Numbered from the stretch's first letter, positions 17,709-27,218 are shown. The stretch: DNA of 64,000 bases from Shinella granuli (GCF_004341885.1 NZ_SLVX01000002.1:248001-312000); one strand, 5' to 3'. The notes: generated by a model from the letters alone, not told the origin. Program-made: numbers and translations.

Positions 17709-17867
17709 GACGGGATTCAGCCACCCGGCCGGCAGCCCGTCAAGGATAATGACGAAAAAGCACGGGGCTGCGGCCCCGGAACGTCTCGGGAACCTTGTGC
17801 AAAACATTGGGAATCGATAGCAATTTCAGGAGGGGACCCCCGGGAAACCGGGACAGAGAGAGAGTTG

Positions 17868-20267
17868 ATGATGAAGAACAAGACCGGTCTGGTGGCCTTG
17901 ATCGTGCTGGCGGCGGCAACGCTGCTCATGGTCTTCTTCGTGCTGCCCAACATGAACAAGGACAAACCGGCGGAAACCCCGGTCGCGACCCTTACCGATA
18001 CGACGACGCAAGGCGGTGGCGAGACCACGACGGCCGACGGCAAGCAGGCCCGCCCGACGGCGGAAACCGGCGAGGCGGCGACGGACGCGGCGGCCACCGG
18101 CACGCAGGCTGCCGCCGGAAGCGACGAGCCGGCCGACGGAACGGCGGGCGAGGCCGCAACGGCGACCCAGGAGGTCGCCAAGGTGGAAACGACACCGGCC
18201 GATCCGGCCGCCGGCTGGGTCACGCCCGCCTTCGATCTCCTGCGCGTCGAGCCCGACGGGTCCACGGTGATCGCCGGCCGTGGCCAACCGAACACGAAGC
18301 TGGAGATCAAGAACGGCGAGACCGTCGTCGCGACGGCCGATATCGGCCCGTCCGGCGATTTTGCGGCCGTCTTCGACCAGCCGCTTGCTGCCGGCGACTA
18401 CCAGCTCACCTTGAGCACGAAGGACGACAAGGGCGCCTCGAAGACCTCGGAAGAGGTGGCGACCGTCTCCGTGCCGGAGGATGCCGGCGGCGAACTGCTG
18501 GCCATGGTCTCCAGGCCCGGCGAGGCGAGCCGCCTGATCACGGTGCCGGAAGCTGCGGAAAAGGCGGTCGATGAGGCTGCCGCCACGGCGGAAAAGGCGC
18601 TCGACCAGCCGGCCGGCGAAACCGCGGAAGCGACGGACACGGGCGCTGCGAGCGCGGCGGTGGACGAGACGCCGGCCGTGACCGAAACGGCGGAGGCGGC
18701 CGGAGAGACCGCCGCAGCCGCCGGCGAGACCGAAACGGCGCTTGCCACCGCGACGGAGAGCGCGAACGATGCGGCCGGCAGCGCGGCGACGGAAACGGCG
18801 GCCAAGCCCCAGGCCCGCGTTTCGGCCGTCGAGCTGGAAGGCGAGCGCATGTTCATCGCCGGCACCGCCAAGCCGGGCGCGCTGGTGCGGATCTATGCCG
18901 ACGACAAGCTGGTCGGCGAGGCGAAGGCGGACGGCGAGGGCCGCTATGTGGCCGACGGCACGATCGATCTTTCGGTCGGTCGTCACACCGTCCGCGCCGA
19001 CGTGATGAGCCCCGATGGCAGCAAGGTCGAATTCCGCGCCTCCGTTCCCTTCGACCGGCCGGAAGGCGAGCAGGTCGCCGTGGTGGCGCAGGAGAATGCC
19101 GCGGGTGACACCGGCCCGGCGCTCGGCCTCATCGGCGGCGGCACCTTCGACAAGCTGCGCACCGAGGCCGACAAGGCGTTGGCGCTGCTCAAGGGACTTT
19201 ATGCCAACGGCCGCACGCCGACCGCCGAGGAACTGGCCGCGGCGCGGTCCGCGACCGAGATCGCGTTGAAGTCGCTGTCGGAATTCAAGCCCGGCCCGGA
19301 AGAGGGGGACGCGGCCCGCGACATGGCCGCCAAGGCTTCGGCCGCCGCCGCTGCGGCGCTGGCCCGCCTTCAGGCCCTGCCGCAGGACGTGGCCGCTGTC
19401 GGTGGTGCCCTCGGCTCGATCGAGACGGCCGTCGCCGACGCGCTGGCCCCGGCCATCGAGAAGGCGGAAGCCGTGGCCGGCGCGGCATCGGCTGCGGCGG
19501 ACAGTTCCATCGAGGCCCTGGCCGGCCAGGCGAGCGCGCTCCAGCAGCAGTTCGTGGCGCTGTTCTCCGATGGACGCAACGCGACGACGGCGGAGATCCA
19601 GACCGCCCGCACCGCGCTCGAAGGCGCCCTCAAGGCCATCACCGGCTTCACGCCGCCGGCCGGGGCGGCCGCGGAGGTGGCGGCGGCGATCGAGAAGCTG
19701 AAGGGCTGGGCCTCGACCGCGCTCGACCGCCTTGCCGCGGTTCCGGCCGGCGCGGGCAAGGAGGCCTACCAGCAGGCGCTGGTGGCGCTCGAAGGCATGC
19801 CCTCGCTGACCGCCGCGGCCAATGCCGTCGCCGCTGCGAGCGAAGGCGCCGCCTCGGCAACCGGGGCCGCCTCGACGACCGAAGCCGCGACCGCCGACAG
19901 CGGTACGACGGGCGCCGAAGGCACGCCGGCTGCGACCGGCAGCGAGAGCGGCACCGCCGCCTCGGGCGAAGCCGCTGCGGCGGGCAGCGGCCAGGCGGTG
20001 GCCGAAGAGCCGGAAACGGTCGAGCAGGCGCCGCTGCAGCAGAGCAAGACCTCGGTCATCATCCGCCGCGGCGATACGCTCTGGCAGATCTCCCGCCGCA
20101 TCTACGGCAAGGGCGTGCGCTACACGACGATCTACCTCGCCAACGAGGACCAGATCACCGATCCGGACCGCATCATCCCCGGCCAGGTCTTCGGCGTGCC
20201 GGACAGGACCATGGAAAGCGACGCGGAGGCGGAGGAGCTGCACCGCAAGCGCGTTCGCGGCAATTGA
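17868..20267 (+). CDS. Large membrane-anchored LysM protein with two Ig-like domains and an internal duplication
   Basis: 799 residues. An N-terminal transmembrane anchor (8-26) is followed by an Ala/Thr/Glu-rich low-complexity stretch, an Ig-like domain (about 120-204), a second disordered Ala/Glu stretch, a second Ig-like domain (about 317-396), two related helical modules (about 427-524 and 546-644), more Ala/Gly/Ser linker, and a C-terminal LysM domain (about 727-782, RRGDTLWQISRRIYG to RIIPGQVFGVP). LysM binds peptidoglycan, so the protein probably spans the periplasm from inner membrane to wall. Tandem ATGs at 17868 and 17871 are the start; the reading frame further upstream is antisense to the LOG gene. 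Confidence 0.85.
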   Translation: MMKNKTGLVALIVLAAATLLMVFFVLPNMNKDKPAETPVATLTDTTTQGGGETTTADGKQARPTAETGEAATDAAATGTQAAAGSDEPADGTAGEAATATQEVAKVETTPADPAAGWVTPAFDLLRVEPDGSTVIAGRGQPNTKLEIKNGETVVATADIGPSGDFAAVFDQPLAAGDYQLTLSTKDDKGASKTSEEVATVSVPEDAGGELLAMVSRPGEASRLITVPEAAEKAVDEAAATAEKALDQPAGETAEATDTGAASAAVDETPAVTETAEAAGETAAAAGETETALATATESANDAAGSAATETAAKPQARVSAVELEGERMFIAGTAKPGALVRIYADDKLVGEAKADGEGRYVADGTIDLSVGRHTVRADVMSPDGSKVEFRASVPFDRPEGEQVAVVAQENAAGDTGPALGLIGGGTFDKLRTEADKALALLKGLYANGRTPTAEELAAARSATEIALKSLSEFKPGPEEGDAARDMAAKASAAAAAALARLQALPQDVAAVGGALGSIETAVADALAPAIEKAEAVAGAASAAADSSIEALAGQASALQQQFVALFSDGRNATTAEIQTARTALEGALKAITGFTPPAGAAAEVAAAIEKLKGWASTALDRLAAVPAGAGKEAYQQALVALEGMPSLTAAANAVAAASEGAASATGAASTTEAATADSGTTGAEGTPAATGSESGTAASGEAAAAGSGQAVAEEPETVEQAPLQQSKTSVIIRRGDTLWQISRRIYGKGVRYTTIYLANEDQITDPDRIIPGQVFGVPDRTMESDAEAEELHRKRVRGN

Positions 20268-20273
20268 TCCTCG

Positions 20274-20308
20274 GCAAGTCCGGCAGCGAAGCGTTTGGCC
20301 GGACTTGC
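20274..20308. repeat. GCAAGTCCGG inverted repeat, third copy at 20401
   Basis: GCAAGTCCGG (20274-20283) pairs exactly with CCGGACTTGC (20299-20308); another direct copy occurs at 20401-20410 before the ABC exporter. A hairpin in the 3' region of the LysM gene. Confidence 0.6.
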
Positions 20309-20366
20309 GCAAGGACAATTTCCGGCCGGCTGTTGCGAAGCGGCCGGCAAGGACCTATCTCCCTGA

Positions 20367-20394
20367 TGCGGCGCCCCACCGGGCGCCGCATTTT
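20367..20394 (+). terminator. Rho-independent terminator after the LysM gene
   Basis: Perfect 10-bp GC stem (20367-20376 with 20381-20390), CACC loop, then TTTT. Confidence 0.8.
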
Positions 20395-20456
20395 CATTCG
20401 GCAAGTCCGGCAAGAGACGAAGACCGGGGCGTGACGGCGATCCGGCGGAGGCCAGC

Positions 20457-22352
20457 GTGGCAGCGACGACGAAGAAGACGGTTTCGGCCGACAGCAGCAA
20501 TCCCTTCCACACGCTGGTGAACCTCTGGCCCTATATGTGGCCCTCCGACCGGCCGGACCTGAAGATGCGCGTCGTCTGGGCCTCGGTCTTCCTGCTTCTT
20601 TCCAAGATCGTGCTGCTGCTGGTGCCCTATTTCTTCAAATGGGCGACGGATGCGCTGAACGGCAAGGCGGACGCCGTCTCGCTGCTGCCGACCGTCCTGC
20701 TCGGCGCGGTCATGCTGGTGCTTGCCTATAACGGCGCGCGCATCCTGCAGGCCGGCCTCAACCAGTTGCGCGACGCGCTCTTTGCCAGCGTCGGGCAATA
20801 TGCCGTGCGCCAGCTCGCCTACCGCACCTTCGTGCACCTGCACCGCCTGTCGCTGCGCTTCCATTTGGAGCGGCGCACCGGAGGGCTTTCGCGCGTCATC
20901 GAGCGCGGCACCAAGGGCATCGAGACGATCGTGCGCTTCACGATCCTCAACAGCGTGCCGACCTTCATCGAGTTCCTGCTCACCGCCGCCGTCTTCTGGT
21001 GGGGCTACGGGCTGCAATATCTCCTCGTCACCGCCGCCACCGTCTGGCTCTATATCTGGTTCACCGTCCGGGCGAGCGACTGGCGCATCTCCATCCGCCG
21101 CTCGATGAACGACAGCGACACCGAGGCCAACACCAAGGCGATCGATTCGCTGCTGAACTTCGAGACGGTCAAGTATTTCGGCAACGAGGAGATGGAGGCC
21201 CGCCGCTTCGACCAGTCCATGGCGCGCTACGAGAAGGCGGCGACGCAGGTCTGGACCTCGCTCGGCTGGCTCAACTTCGGCCAGGCGCTGATCTTCGGCG
21301 TCGGCATGGCCGTCATGATGGCGATGTCGGCGCTCGCCGTGCAGCGCGGCGAACAGACGGTCGGCGATTTCGTCTTCATCAACGCCATGCTGATCCAGCT
21401 CGCCATCCCGCTCAACTTCATCGGCTTCGTCTACCGCGAAATCCGCCAGGGCCTGACGGATATCGAGCAGATGTTCGACCTGCTCGAGGTGGAGCAGGAG
21501 GTGCAGGACAAGCCCGGCGCCGCCGACCTCGTCGTCGCCGACGGCGCGATCTCCTTCAAGGACGTGCACTTCGCCTATGATCCGGCCCGGCCGATCCTCA
21601 AGGGCGTCTCCTTCGACGTGCCCGCCGGCAAGACCGTCGCCGTCGTCGGCCCGTCCGGCGCAGGAAAATCGACGCTCTCGCGGCTGCTCTACCGCTTCTA
21701 CGACGTGCAGCAGGGCGCGATCACCATCGACGGGCAGGATGTGCGCGACGTCACGCAGAAGAGCCTGCGCGCGGTGATCGGCATGGTGCCGCAGGATACC
21801 GTGCTGTTCAACGACACGATCGCCTACAACATCCGCTACGGCCGGCCGGATGCGAGCGATGCGGACGTGGCCGCCGCTGCCGAGGCGGCGCAGATCGGCC
21901 CCTTCATTCGCCACCTGCCGGAAGGCTTCAAGGCGATGGTCGGCGAGCGCGGGCTGAAACTTTCCGGTGGCGAGAAGCAGCGGGTCGCCATCGCCCGCAC
22001 CATCCTGAAGAGCCCGCCGATCCTCATCCTCGACGAGGCGACCTCGGCGCTCGACACCCGCACGGAGCAGGAGATCCAGGCCGCGCTCGACGTCGTGTCG
22101 AAGAACCGCACCACGCTCGTCATCGCGCACCGCCTCTCCACCGTCATTTCGGCGGACGAGATCATCGTGCTGAAGGACGGCGGCATCGCCGAGCGCGGCA
22201 CGCACGGCGAGCTGATGCAGCGCGACGGCGGCCTCTACGCCTCCATGTGGAACCGCCAGCGCGAGGCCGTGCAGGCCGAGGAGCGCCTGAAGCAGGTGCG
22301 CGAGAGCGATGAGCTCGGCGTCATCCTGCGCGGCGCGCCGGCGGCCGAGTGA
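20457..22352 (+). CDS. Atm1-type ABC exporter (fused permease and ATPase)
   Basis: 631-residue half-transporter: about six membrane helices in residues 30-330, then an ATPase domain with Walker [10 protein letters not shown] (398-406), signature LSGGEKQR (about 502-509) and Walker B ILILDEAT (about 522). The N-terminal WPYMWPSDRPDLKMRV and MNDSDTEANTKAIDSLLNFE blocks mark the mitochondrial Atm1/bacterial NaAtm1 branch, which exports glutathione derivatives or heavy-metal conjugates and is linked to Fe-S homeostasis. It starts with GTG at 20457. Faces the VOC gene end to end with no gap. Confidence 0.9.
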   Translation: MAATTKKTVSADSSNPFHTLVNLWPYMWPSDRPDLKMRVVWASVFLLLSKIVLLLVPYFFKWATDALNGKADAVSLLPTVLLGAVMLVLAYNGARILQAGLNQLRDALFASVGQYAVRQLAYRTFVHLHRLSLRFHLERRTGGLSRVIERGTKGIETIVRFTILNSVPTFIEFLLTAAVFWWGYGLQYLLVTAATVWLYIWFTVRASDWRISIRRSMNDSDTEANTKAIDSLLNFETVKYFGNEEMEARRFDQSMARYEKAATQVWTSLGWLNFGQALIFGVGMAVMMAMSALAVQRGEQTVGDFVFINAMLIQLAIPLNFIGFVYREIRQGLTDIEQMFDLLEVEQEVQDKPGAADLVVADGAISFKDVHFAYDPARPILKGVSFDVPAGKTVAVVGPSGAGKSTLSRLLYRFYDVQQGAITIDGQDVRDVTQKSLRAVIGMVPQDTVLFNDTIAYNIRYGRPDASDADVAAAAEAAQIGPFIRHLPEGFKAMVGERGLKLSGGEKQRVAIARTILKSPPILILDEATSALDTRTEQEIQAALDVVSKNRTTLVIAHRLSTVISADEIIVLKDGGIAERGTHGELMQRDGGLYASMWNRQREAVQAEERLKQVRESDELGVILRGAPAAE

Positions 22353-23000
22353 TCACTCCCCGGGCGCGGCAAAGAGGATCAGGTTGCCGTCGGGATCGAG
22401 CAGGATGAAGGTGCGCGCGCCCCAGGGCTGCGTCATCAGCGTGCTGTGGAACGTGACGCCGGCGGCCTGATAGGTAAGGAAAAGTGTCTTGATCGCCGCC
22501 GCGCTGTCGAGCGTGATCGAGGCCGACAGCAGGTCCTCCCGTCGGCGGATATCGCCGAGGAAGACGGGCTCGCGCACCAGCCGCAGGCAGAGCCGCGCCC
22601 GGTCGCGCGCCACGACCCCGTAGAACGGCGGATCGCCATAGGCGAAATCGACGGAAAAGCCGAGTTTTTCCGTGAAGAAGGCGAGGGAGGCGGCGAAATC
22701 GGTCACGTAGAGCACCGGCTCCGCTCCGCTGAGGATCGGGCCTTGCGGCATGTTTTCAGTCGTGCTGTGCATGGTGGGGGCTCCTGTCCTGAGCGCCGGC
22801 CAATCCGGAAACCCGTTCTGGCGGGCGACGAGCGCCTGCGCATCGGCAAGCGAGAACGGGGCATCCAGCACCTCCCCGTCGTTTAGATGCCGGAAGCGGG
22901 GCAGGGCAGCGCGGATGATCGCCGCCACCGGATGGTGTCGCTCGCGATGCCAGCGCAGATATTGCTTGGCCTGCTTGCGGAGGTTTTCGAGGTTCGGCAT
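22353..23000 (-). CDS. Two-part protein: N-terminal helical domain plus glyoxalase/bleomycin-resistance (VOC) domain
   Basis: 215 residues. Residues 1-75 ([20 protein letters not shown] to [12 protein letters not shown]) form a short helical domain that I recall at the front of several rhizobial VOC proteins and ankyrin-like proteins. Residues about 88-213 are a VOC fold, with [21 protein letters not shown] and the terminal [13 protein letters not shown] strand. VOC enzymes include glyoxalases, dioxygenases and antibiotic-binding proteins; the activity here is not determinable. The ATG at 22998-23000 opens the N-terminal domain. Confidence 0.75.
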   Translation of the reverse strand: MPNLENLRKQAKQYLRWHRERHHPVAAIIRAALPRFRHLNDGEVLDAPFSLADAQALVARQNGFPDWPALRTGAPTMHSTTENMPQGPILSGAEPVLYVTDFAASLAFFTEKLGFSVDFAYGDPPFYGVVARDRARLCLRLVREPVFLGDIRRREDLLSASITLDSAAAIKTLFLTYQAAGVTFHSTLMTQPWGARTFILLDPDGNLILFAAPGE

Positions 23001-23220
23001 GGGCGCGGCTACGGTTTCGGTCGTAGGTGGGCATTGCCCCTTCAGCTCCCGCCGATGCGCCCTACAGCAACGGGGAAAGTGTGCCCGCACCGGCCGGCGC
23101 TTGTCAACCGTAGGGCAGGGGACCAGGCATCGGGGCTGCCGCGGAACCTTTTCCGCGCCCGCCGGGTTGAGCCCCGAAGAGCCCCGCTGGGGGCTAATCG
23201 CCACGCCGCATTGCCCCCAT

Positions 23221-23252
23221 CGCCATTTCACGCTAGGTCGATGGCGTGAAAT
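23221..23252. promoter_or_regulatory. Overlapping inverted repeats upstream of psd
   Basis: ATTTCACGC (23225-23233) pairs with GCGTGAAAT (23244-23252), while CGCCAT (23221-23226) can alternatively pair with ATGGCG (23241-23246). The two pairings exclude each other. The repeat ends 19 bp before the psd ATG. Confidence 0.45.
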
Positions 23253-23271
23253 CATCAGGAGATGTCGGAAG

Positions 23272-23970
23272 ATGAGTTTGGTCGATACGATACGCAGCAC
23301 CCTGGTGCCGATCCATCGGGAGGGCTGGAAGTTCGTGGCCGGCTTCTTCGTCGCCTCGCTGCTGCTCGGCGCAGCCTGGGAACCGCTGATGTGGATCGGC
23401 TTCGTGCTCACTGCCTGGTGCGCCTATTTCTTCCGCGATCCCGAGCGCATGACGCCGCAGGATGACGATCTTGTGATCAGCCCGGCCGATGGCCGCGTCT
23501 CGGCCGTCGCCATGGTGACGCCGCCGGCCGAACTGGAGCTCGGCGACCAGCCGATGCTGCGCATCTCGGTCTTCATGAACGTCTTCAACTGCCATGTGAA
23601 CCGCGCGCCGATGCGCGGCCGCGTCGCGCGTGTCGCCTATCGCGCCGGCAAGTTCCTGAATGCCGACCTCGACAAGGCGAGCCAGGAGAACGAGCGCAAC
23701 GGCCTCGTCATCGAGAGCGCGCACGGGCCGATCGGCGTCGTGCAGATCGCCGGCCTCGTCGCCCGCCGCATCCTGTGCTGGACCAGCATGAACGACAGCC
23801 TGGAGGCCGGCGAGCGTTTCGGCCTCATCCGCTTCGGCTCGCGCCTCGACGTCTTCCTGCCCGCGGGCGTGCAGCCGCGCGTCAGCGTCGGCCAGACGGC
23901 GATCGCCGGCGAGACGGTGCTGGCGGAATTCGGCTCGGCCAAGGGGCCGGTCGTCAGCCGCAGGGGATGA
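23272..23970 (+). CDS. psd: Phosphatidylserine decarboxylase proenzyme
   Basis: 232 residues of the short alphaproteobacterial type. It converts phosphatidylserine to phosphatidylethanolamine at the inner membrane. After an N-terminal hydrophobic segment (about 18-45), FRDPERMTP and SPADGRV are conserved. The proenzyme self-cleaves at Gly189-Ser190 (RFGSRLDVF), leaving Ser as the pyruvoyl group. pssA follows 107 bp later, separated by a heptamer repeat array. Confidence 0.93.
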   Translation: MSLVDTIRSTLVPIHREGWKFVAGFFVASLLLGAAWEPLMWIGFVLTAWCAYFFRDPERMTPQDDDLVISPADGRVSAVAMVTPPAELELGDQPMLRISVFMNVFNCHVNRAPMRGRVARVAYRAGKFLNADLDKASQENERNGLVIESAHGPIGVVQIAGLVARRILCWTSMNDSLEAGERFGLIRFGSRLDVFLPAGVQPRVSVGQTAIAGETVLAEFGSAKGPVVSRRG

Positions 23971-23983
23971 GGAAACGAGGAGA

Positions 23984-24056
<73 letters not shown>

Positions 24057-24077
24057 AAAACAGCGAAGCGAAAAGCG

Positions 24078-24929
24078 ATGGACACACCCTTTCCGCCCTA
24101 TGAGCCGAATGGACCGAACGACGAGGCGCGGGGCCCGCGCCTGCGGGAGATCCCGCTGCGCGTCATCATTCCGAACGTCATCACGGTGCTTGCCATCTGC
24201 GCGGGCCTCACGGGCATCAGGCTCGCCTTCGAGAACCGCTATGAGCTTGCCGTCGGCATGGTGCTGCTCGCGGCCTTCCTCGATGGCATCGACGGGCGCG
24301 TCGCGCGCCTCTTGAAGGCCACCTCGAAATTCGGCGGCCAGATGGATTCGCTCGCCGACATCATCAATTTCGGCGTTGCCCCGGCGCTCGTGCTCTATGT
24401 CTTCATCCTCGACCAGGCGCGCTCCTTCGGCTGGATCGCGGCGTTGATCTACACCATCGCCGCAGGCCTGCGCCTCGCGCGCTTCAACGTCATGGCCGAG
24501 CGCGAGACCAAGGCCAAGTGGCAGACGGAATATTTCGTCGGCGTGCCGGCCCCCGCGGGCGGCATGCTGGTGCTGCTGCCGGTCTATCTCGGCTTCCTCG
24601 GCCTTGCGCCGAGCCCGCTCTTCGCCTACCTCGCCTCCGGCTACACGGTGCTGATCGGCTTCCTGCTGGTCAGCCGCCTGCCGGTCTGGTCCGGCAAGTC
24701 GGAAGGCAGCCGCATCCGCCGTGATCTCGTGCTGCCGGGCATCCTGCTCGTCGTGCTCTATGTCGCGACCCTGATGAGCTTCACCTGGGAGACCATGGTG
24801 GTGACGGTCGTCGCCTATCTGGCGACCCTGCCGTTCGGCGCCCGTTCCTGGCAGCGCAAATATGGCGGCTGGACCGCGCCGGTGACGCACGGCGCCAGCG
24901 AGTTCCCCGACGAGCCCGACGGGCAATAA
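24078..24929 (+). CDS. pssA: CDP-diacylglycerol-serine O-phosphatidyltransferase
   Basis: 283-residue integral membrane enzyme that makes phosphatidylserine, the substrate of Psd. The CDP-alcohol phosphotransferase motif DGxxARx8Gx3Dx3D is complete at Asp72-Asp94. About eight hydrophobic helices are visible. The N-terminal 25 residues are polar. It follows psd in the same direction and precedes a strong terminator. Confidence 0.93.
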   Translation: MDTPFPPYEPNGPNDEARGPRLREIPLRVIIPNVITVLAICAGLTGIRLAFENRYELAVGMVLLAAFLDGIDGRVARLLKATSKFGGQMDSLADIINFGVAPALVLYVFILDQARSFGWIAALIYTIAAGLRLARFNVMAERETKAKWQTEYFVGVPAPAGGMLVLLPVYLGFLGLAPSPLFAYLASGYTVLIGFLLVSRLPVWSGKSEGSRIRRDLVLPGILLVVLYVATLMSFTWETMVVTVVAYLATLPFGARSWQRKYGGWTAPVTHGASEFPDEPDGQ

Positions 24930-24963
24930 TCCTCGCCCATCACATCCGCGTGAACCCTGGAGA

Positions 24964-25001
24964 AGCCCTGCCCGCACACCGTGGGCGGGGCTTGATTTTT
25001 T
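24964..25001 (+). terminator. Rho-independent terminator after pssA
   Basis: AGCCCTGCCC pairs with the GGGCGGGGCT arm (24964-24973 with 24983-24992, one G-U pair), followed by TTGATTTTTT. Confidence 0.85.
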
Positions 25002-25020
25002 GTCGCAAGTCGATTAGGTA

Positions 25021-25037
25021 GCTATCAAATAGATAGC
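25021..25037. promoter_or_regulatory. MarR-type operator candidate
   Basis: GCTATC-AAATA-GATAGC, a 17-bp imperfect dyad with outer TAG/CTA bases extending it, in an AT-rich stretch 26 bp before the marR start. Suits autorepression by the downstream regulator. Confidence 0.55.
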
Positions 25038-25063
25038 AAGCTAATTGTATTTGGGCTACCGAG

Positions 25064-25519
25064 ATGAGCACATCCGATCCGCACGAGCGTATCCTCGACG
25101 ACCTTTCCCGCGTGCAGCGCAAGATGCGCGCCCTGTTCGATGCCCGCGTGAAGGAGCGGGGGCTGACGCTGCCGCGCGCCCGCGCGCTTCTGATCCTCGG
25201 CCGCGGCGTCAATCTCAACCAGCGCGAGCTGGCCGACGAGCTCGACATCGAGACGCCGACGCTCGTGCGCCTGCTCGACGGCATGGAGAAGCAGGGCTTC
25301 ATCGAGCGCCAGTCGGTGGAAGGCGATCGCCGGGCCAAGCAGATCGTCATGACCCCGCGCGGCGCCAAGGTCGCCGAAGAGGTGCTGGACCTTGCCCGCT
25401 CGCTGCGCGCCGATGTGCTGAAGAGCATCTCGGCCCATGACATGTCGACCACGGTCAAGGTCTTCGCCGCGATGTCCGACAATATCGCGAAGAGCTGTCG
25501 GGAGAGCGTCGAGGCATGA
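25064..25519 (+). CDS. MarR-family transcriptional regulator
   Basis: 151 residues. Winged helix with LNQRELADELDIETPTLVRLLDGMEKQGFIERQ as helix-turn-helix and DRRAKQIVMTPRG as the wing. Probably represses this efflux operon from the dyad at 25021-25037, with release by a small ligand. Its stop overlaps the transporter start (ATGA). Confidence 0.9.
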   Translation: MSTSDPHERILDDLSRVQRKMRALFDARVKERGLTLPRARALLILGRGVNLNQRELADELDIETPTLVRLLDGMEKQGFIERQSVEGDRRAKQIVMTPRGAKVAEEVLDLARSLRADVLKSISAHDMSTTVKVFAAMSDNIAKSCRESVEA

Positions 25520-27213
25520 GCACCGGTCCCGCCCCGGGCGGGCGCGAAGGAGAGGGCGAACTGCCGCAGTCCGCGGCGGAGGAACCGGCCGGCGAGAAAC
25601 CGGTCGGCGAGACGCCTGCCGCCGCTCCGCCACCGCCCATGGCGCCGCCGCGCGCCGCCGCCTATATGGCCGCCTCCACCCTGCTTGCCATGACGCAGGG
25701 CTTCGGCATGAACCTCGTCGCCGCCAACATCCCGCAGCTCCAGGGCCCGTTCGGTGCCACCACCGCCGAGGCGACCTGGCTGATGGCCGCCTACATGGCC
25801 CCGAACGCCTCGCTCTCGCTGGCGCTCATCAAGATCCGCAACCAGTATGGCCTGCGCCCCTTCGCCGAGCTCGGCATTGCCGTCTTCCTCCTCGTGTCGG
25901 TGGCGCATATCTTCATCACGGACCTGCACTCCGCCCTCGTGCTGCGCTTCTTCGCCGGCATCGCGGCCGCGCCGCTCTCCTCGCTCGGCTTCCTCTACAT
26001 GCTGGAGGCCTTCAGCCCGGCGCGCAAGCTGACGATCGGCATCTCGCTCGCGCTGACCAATATCGGTCTCGCCGCCCCGCTCACCCGGCTCATTTCCCCG
26101 TCGCTCATCGATCTCGGCGGCGTGCGGGCGCTGCTGCATTTCGAGCTGGCGCTCGCCATGCTGTCCTTCGCGGCGATCTATCTCCTGCCGCTCACGCCGC
26201 CGCCGCGGGTGAAGGTCATCGAGAAGCTGGACATTGTCAGCTACCTGTTCATCGCCGTCGGTTTCGGCGCGGGCGCCGTCGTGCTCGTGCTCGGCCGGCA
26301 ATATTGGTGGCTGGAGGCCCGCTGGATCGGCGAACTGCTCGTCGTCATGATCGGCGCGCTCACCATCGCCGCCGTCATCGAGCTCAACCGGGAGAGGCCG
26401 CTGATCGACCTGCGCTGGCTGTTCAGTCGCGAGGTGCTGCACTTCGCCGCCGTGCTGGTGCTGTTCCGGCTGATGCTGGCCGAGCAGACCGCCGTCGCCG
26501 GCAATTTCTTCCAGATCACCGGCCTGCAGAACGACCAGCTCACCGGGCTCTACGGCATGGTGGCGCTCGCCACCGCTGCGGGCGGCCTCCTCTGTGCGGC
26601 CATCCTGAAGCCCGGCCGGGAGCCCGGCATCCACATGGCGGCGCTGCTGCTGATCGGTGTCGGTGCCTTTCTCGACAGCCGGGCGACGAATTTGACGCGG
26701 CCGGAGCAGATGTATCTGAGCCAGGCGATGATCGCCGCCGGCGGCAGCCTGTTCCTGCCGCCCGCCATCGCCTCCGGCTTCACGCTGGCGCTGCGCAAGG
26801 GGCCGCAATACATCCTCAGCTTCATCGTCGTCTTCCTGGTGACGCAGAGCCTCGGCGGCCTTGCCGGCTCGGCGCTGTTCGGCTCCTTCATCACGCTGCG
26901 CGAGAAATTCCACTCGAACATCCTCGCCGAGGCGATGACGCTGGCCGATCCGCTGGTCTCAGGCCGCGTGGCGCAGCTTTCCGCCGCCTATGGCCACACG
27001 ATCACCGATCCGGCCGTGCTGAAGGCGGAGGGCGTCGCGCTGCTCGGCCAGCAGGTGACACGGGAGGCCAATGTGCTCGCCCACAACGATGCCTTCCTCG
27101 TCATCGCGCTGCTCGCCGTCGGCGCCGCGACGGCGCTCGCCATCCACATGCTTTACATCCGTATCAGAGAGGCCGGCGCCCGCAGCGGCGGGCCGGCGGC
27201 CGTTGAAGGTTGA
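25516..27213 (+). CDS. MFS efflux transporter, DHA2/EmrB-like
   Basis: 565 residues. A Pro/Ala/Glu-rich cytoplasmic N-terminus of about 45 residues precedes some 14 membrane segments; TTAEATWLMAAYMAPNA matches the EmrB helix 2 region. Works with the adjacent HlyD/EmrA-type adaptor to move drugs or other toxic compounds across both membranes. It lacks the usual DHA2 motif sequence in places, so substrate cannot be inferred. Confidence 0.85.
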   Translation: MSTGPAPGGREGEGELPQSAAEEPAGEKPVGETPAAAPPPPMAPPRAAAYMAASTLLAMTQGFGMNLVAANIPQLQGPFGATTAEATWLMAAYMAPNASLSLALIKIRNQYGLRPFAELGIAVFLLVSVAHIFITDLHSALVLRFFAGIAAAPLSSLGFLYMLEAFSPARKLTIGISLALTNIGLAAPLTRLISPSLIDLGGVRALLHFELALAMLSFAAIYLLPLTPPPRVKVIEKLDIVSYLFIAVGFGAGAVVLVLGRQYWWLEARWIGELLVVMIGALTIAAVIELNRERPLIDLRWLFSREVLHFAAVLVLFRLMLAEQTAVAGNFFQITGLQNDQLTGLYGMVALATAAGGLLCAAILKPGREPGIHMAALLLIGVGAFLDSRATNLTRPEQMYLSQAMIAAGGSLFLPPAIASGFTLALRKGPQYILSFIVVFLVTQSLGGLAGSALFGSFITLREKFHSNILAEAMTLADPLVSGRVAQLSAAYGHTITDPAVLKAEGVALLGQQVTREANVLAHNDAFLVIALLAVGAATALAIHMLYIRIREAGARSGGPAAVEG

Positions 27214-27218
27214 CCGAA

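Noticed and set aside
17142-17867. Upstream extension of the LysM gene frame
   Set aside because: It lies antisense to the LOG gene, and the transmembrane anchor with tandem ATGs at 17868 marks the true start.
17826-20318. Long open frame (830 codons) antisense to the LysM gene, and many similar long antisense frames
   Set aside because: In GC-rich DNA with strong third-position bias, antisense frames stay open by chance. This one has Arg/Gly-rich composition, no ribosome site and no recognisable domain, and the plus-strand gene is clearly real.
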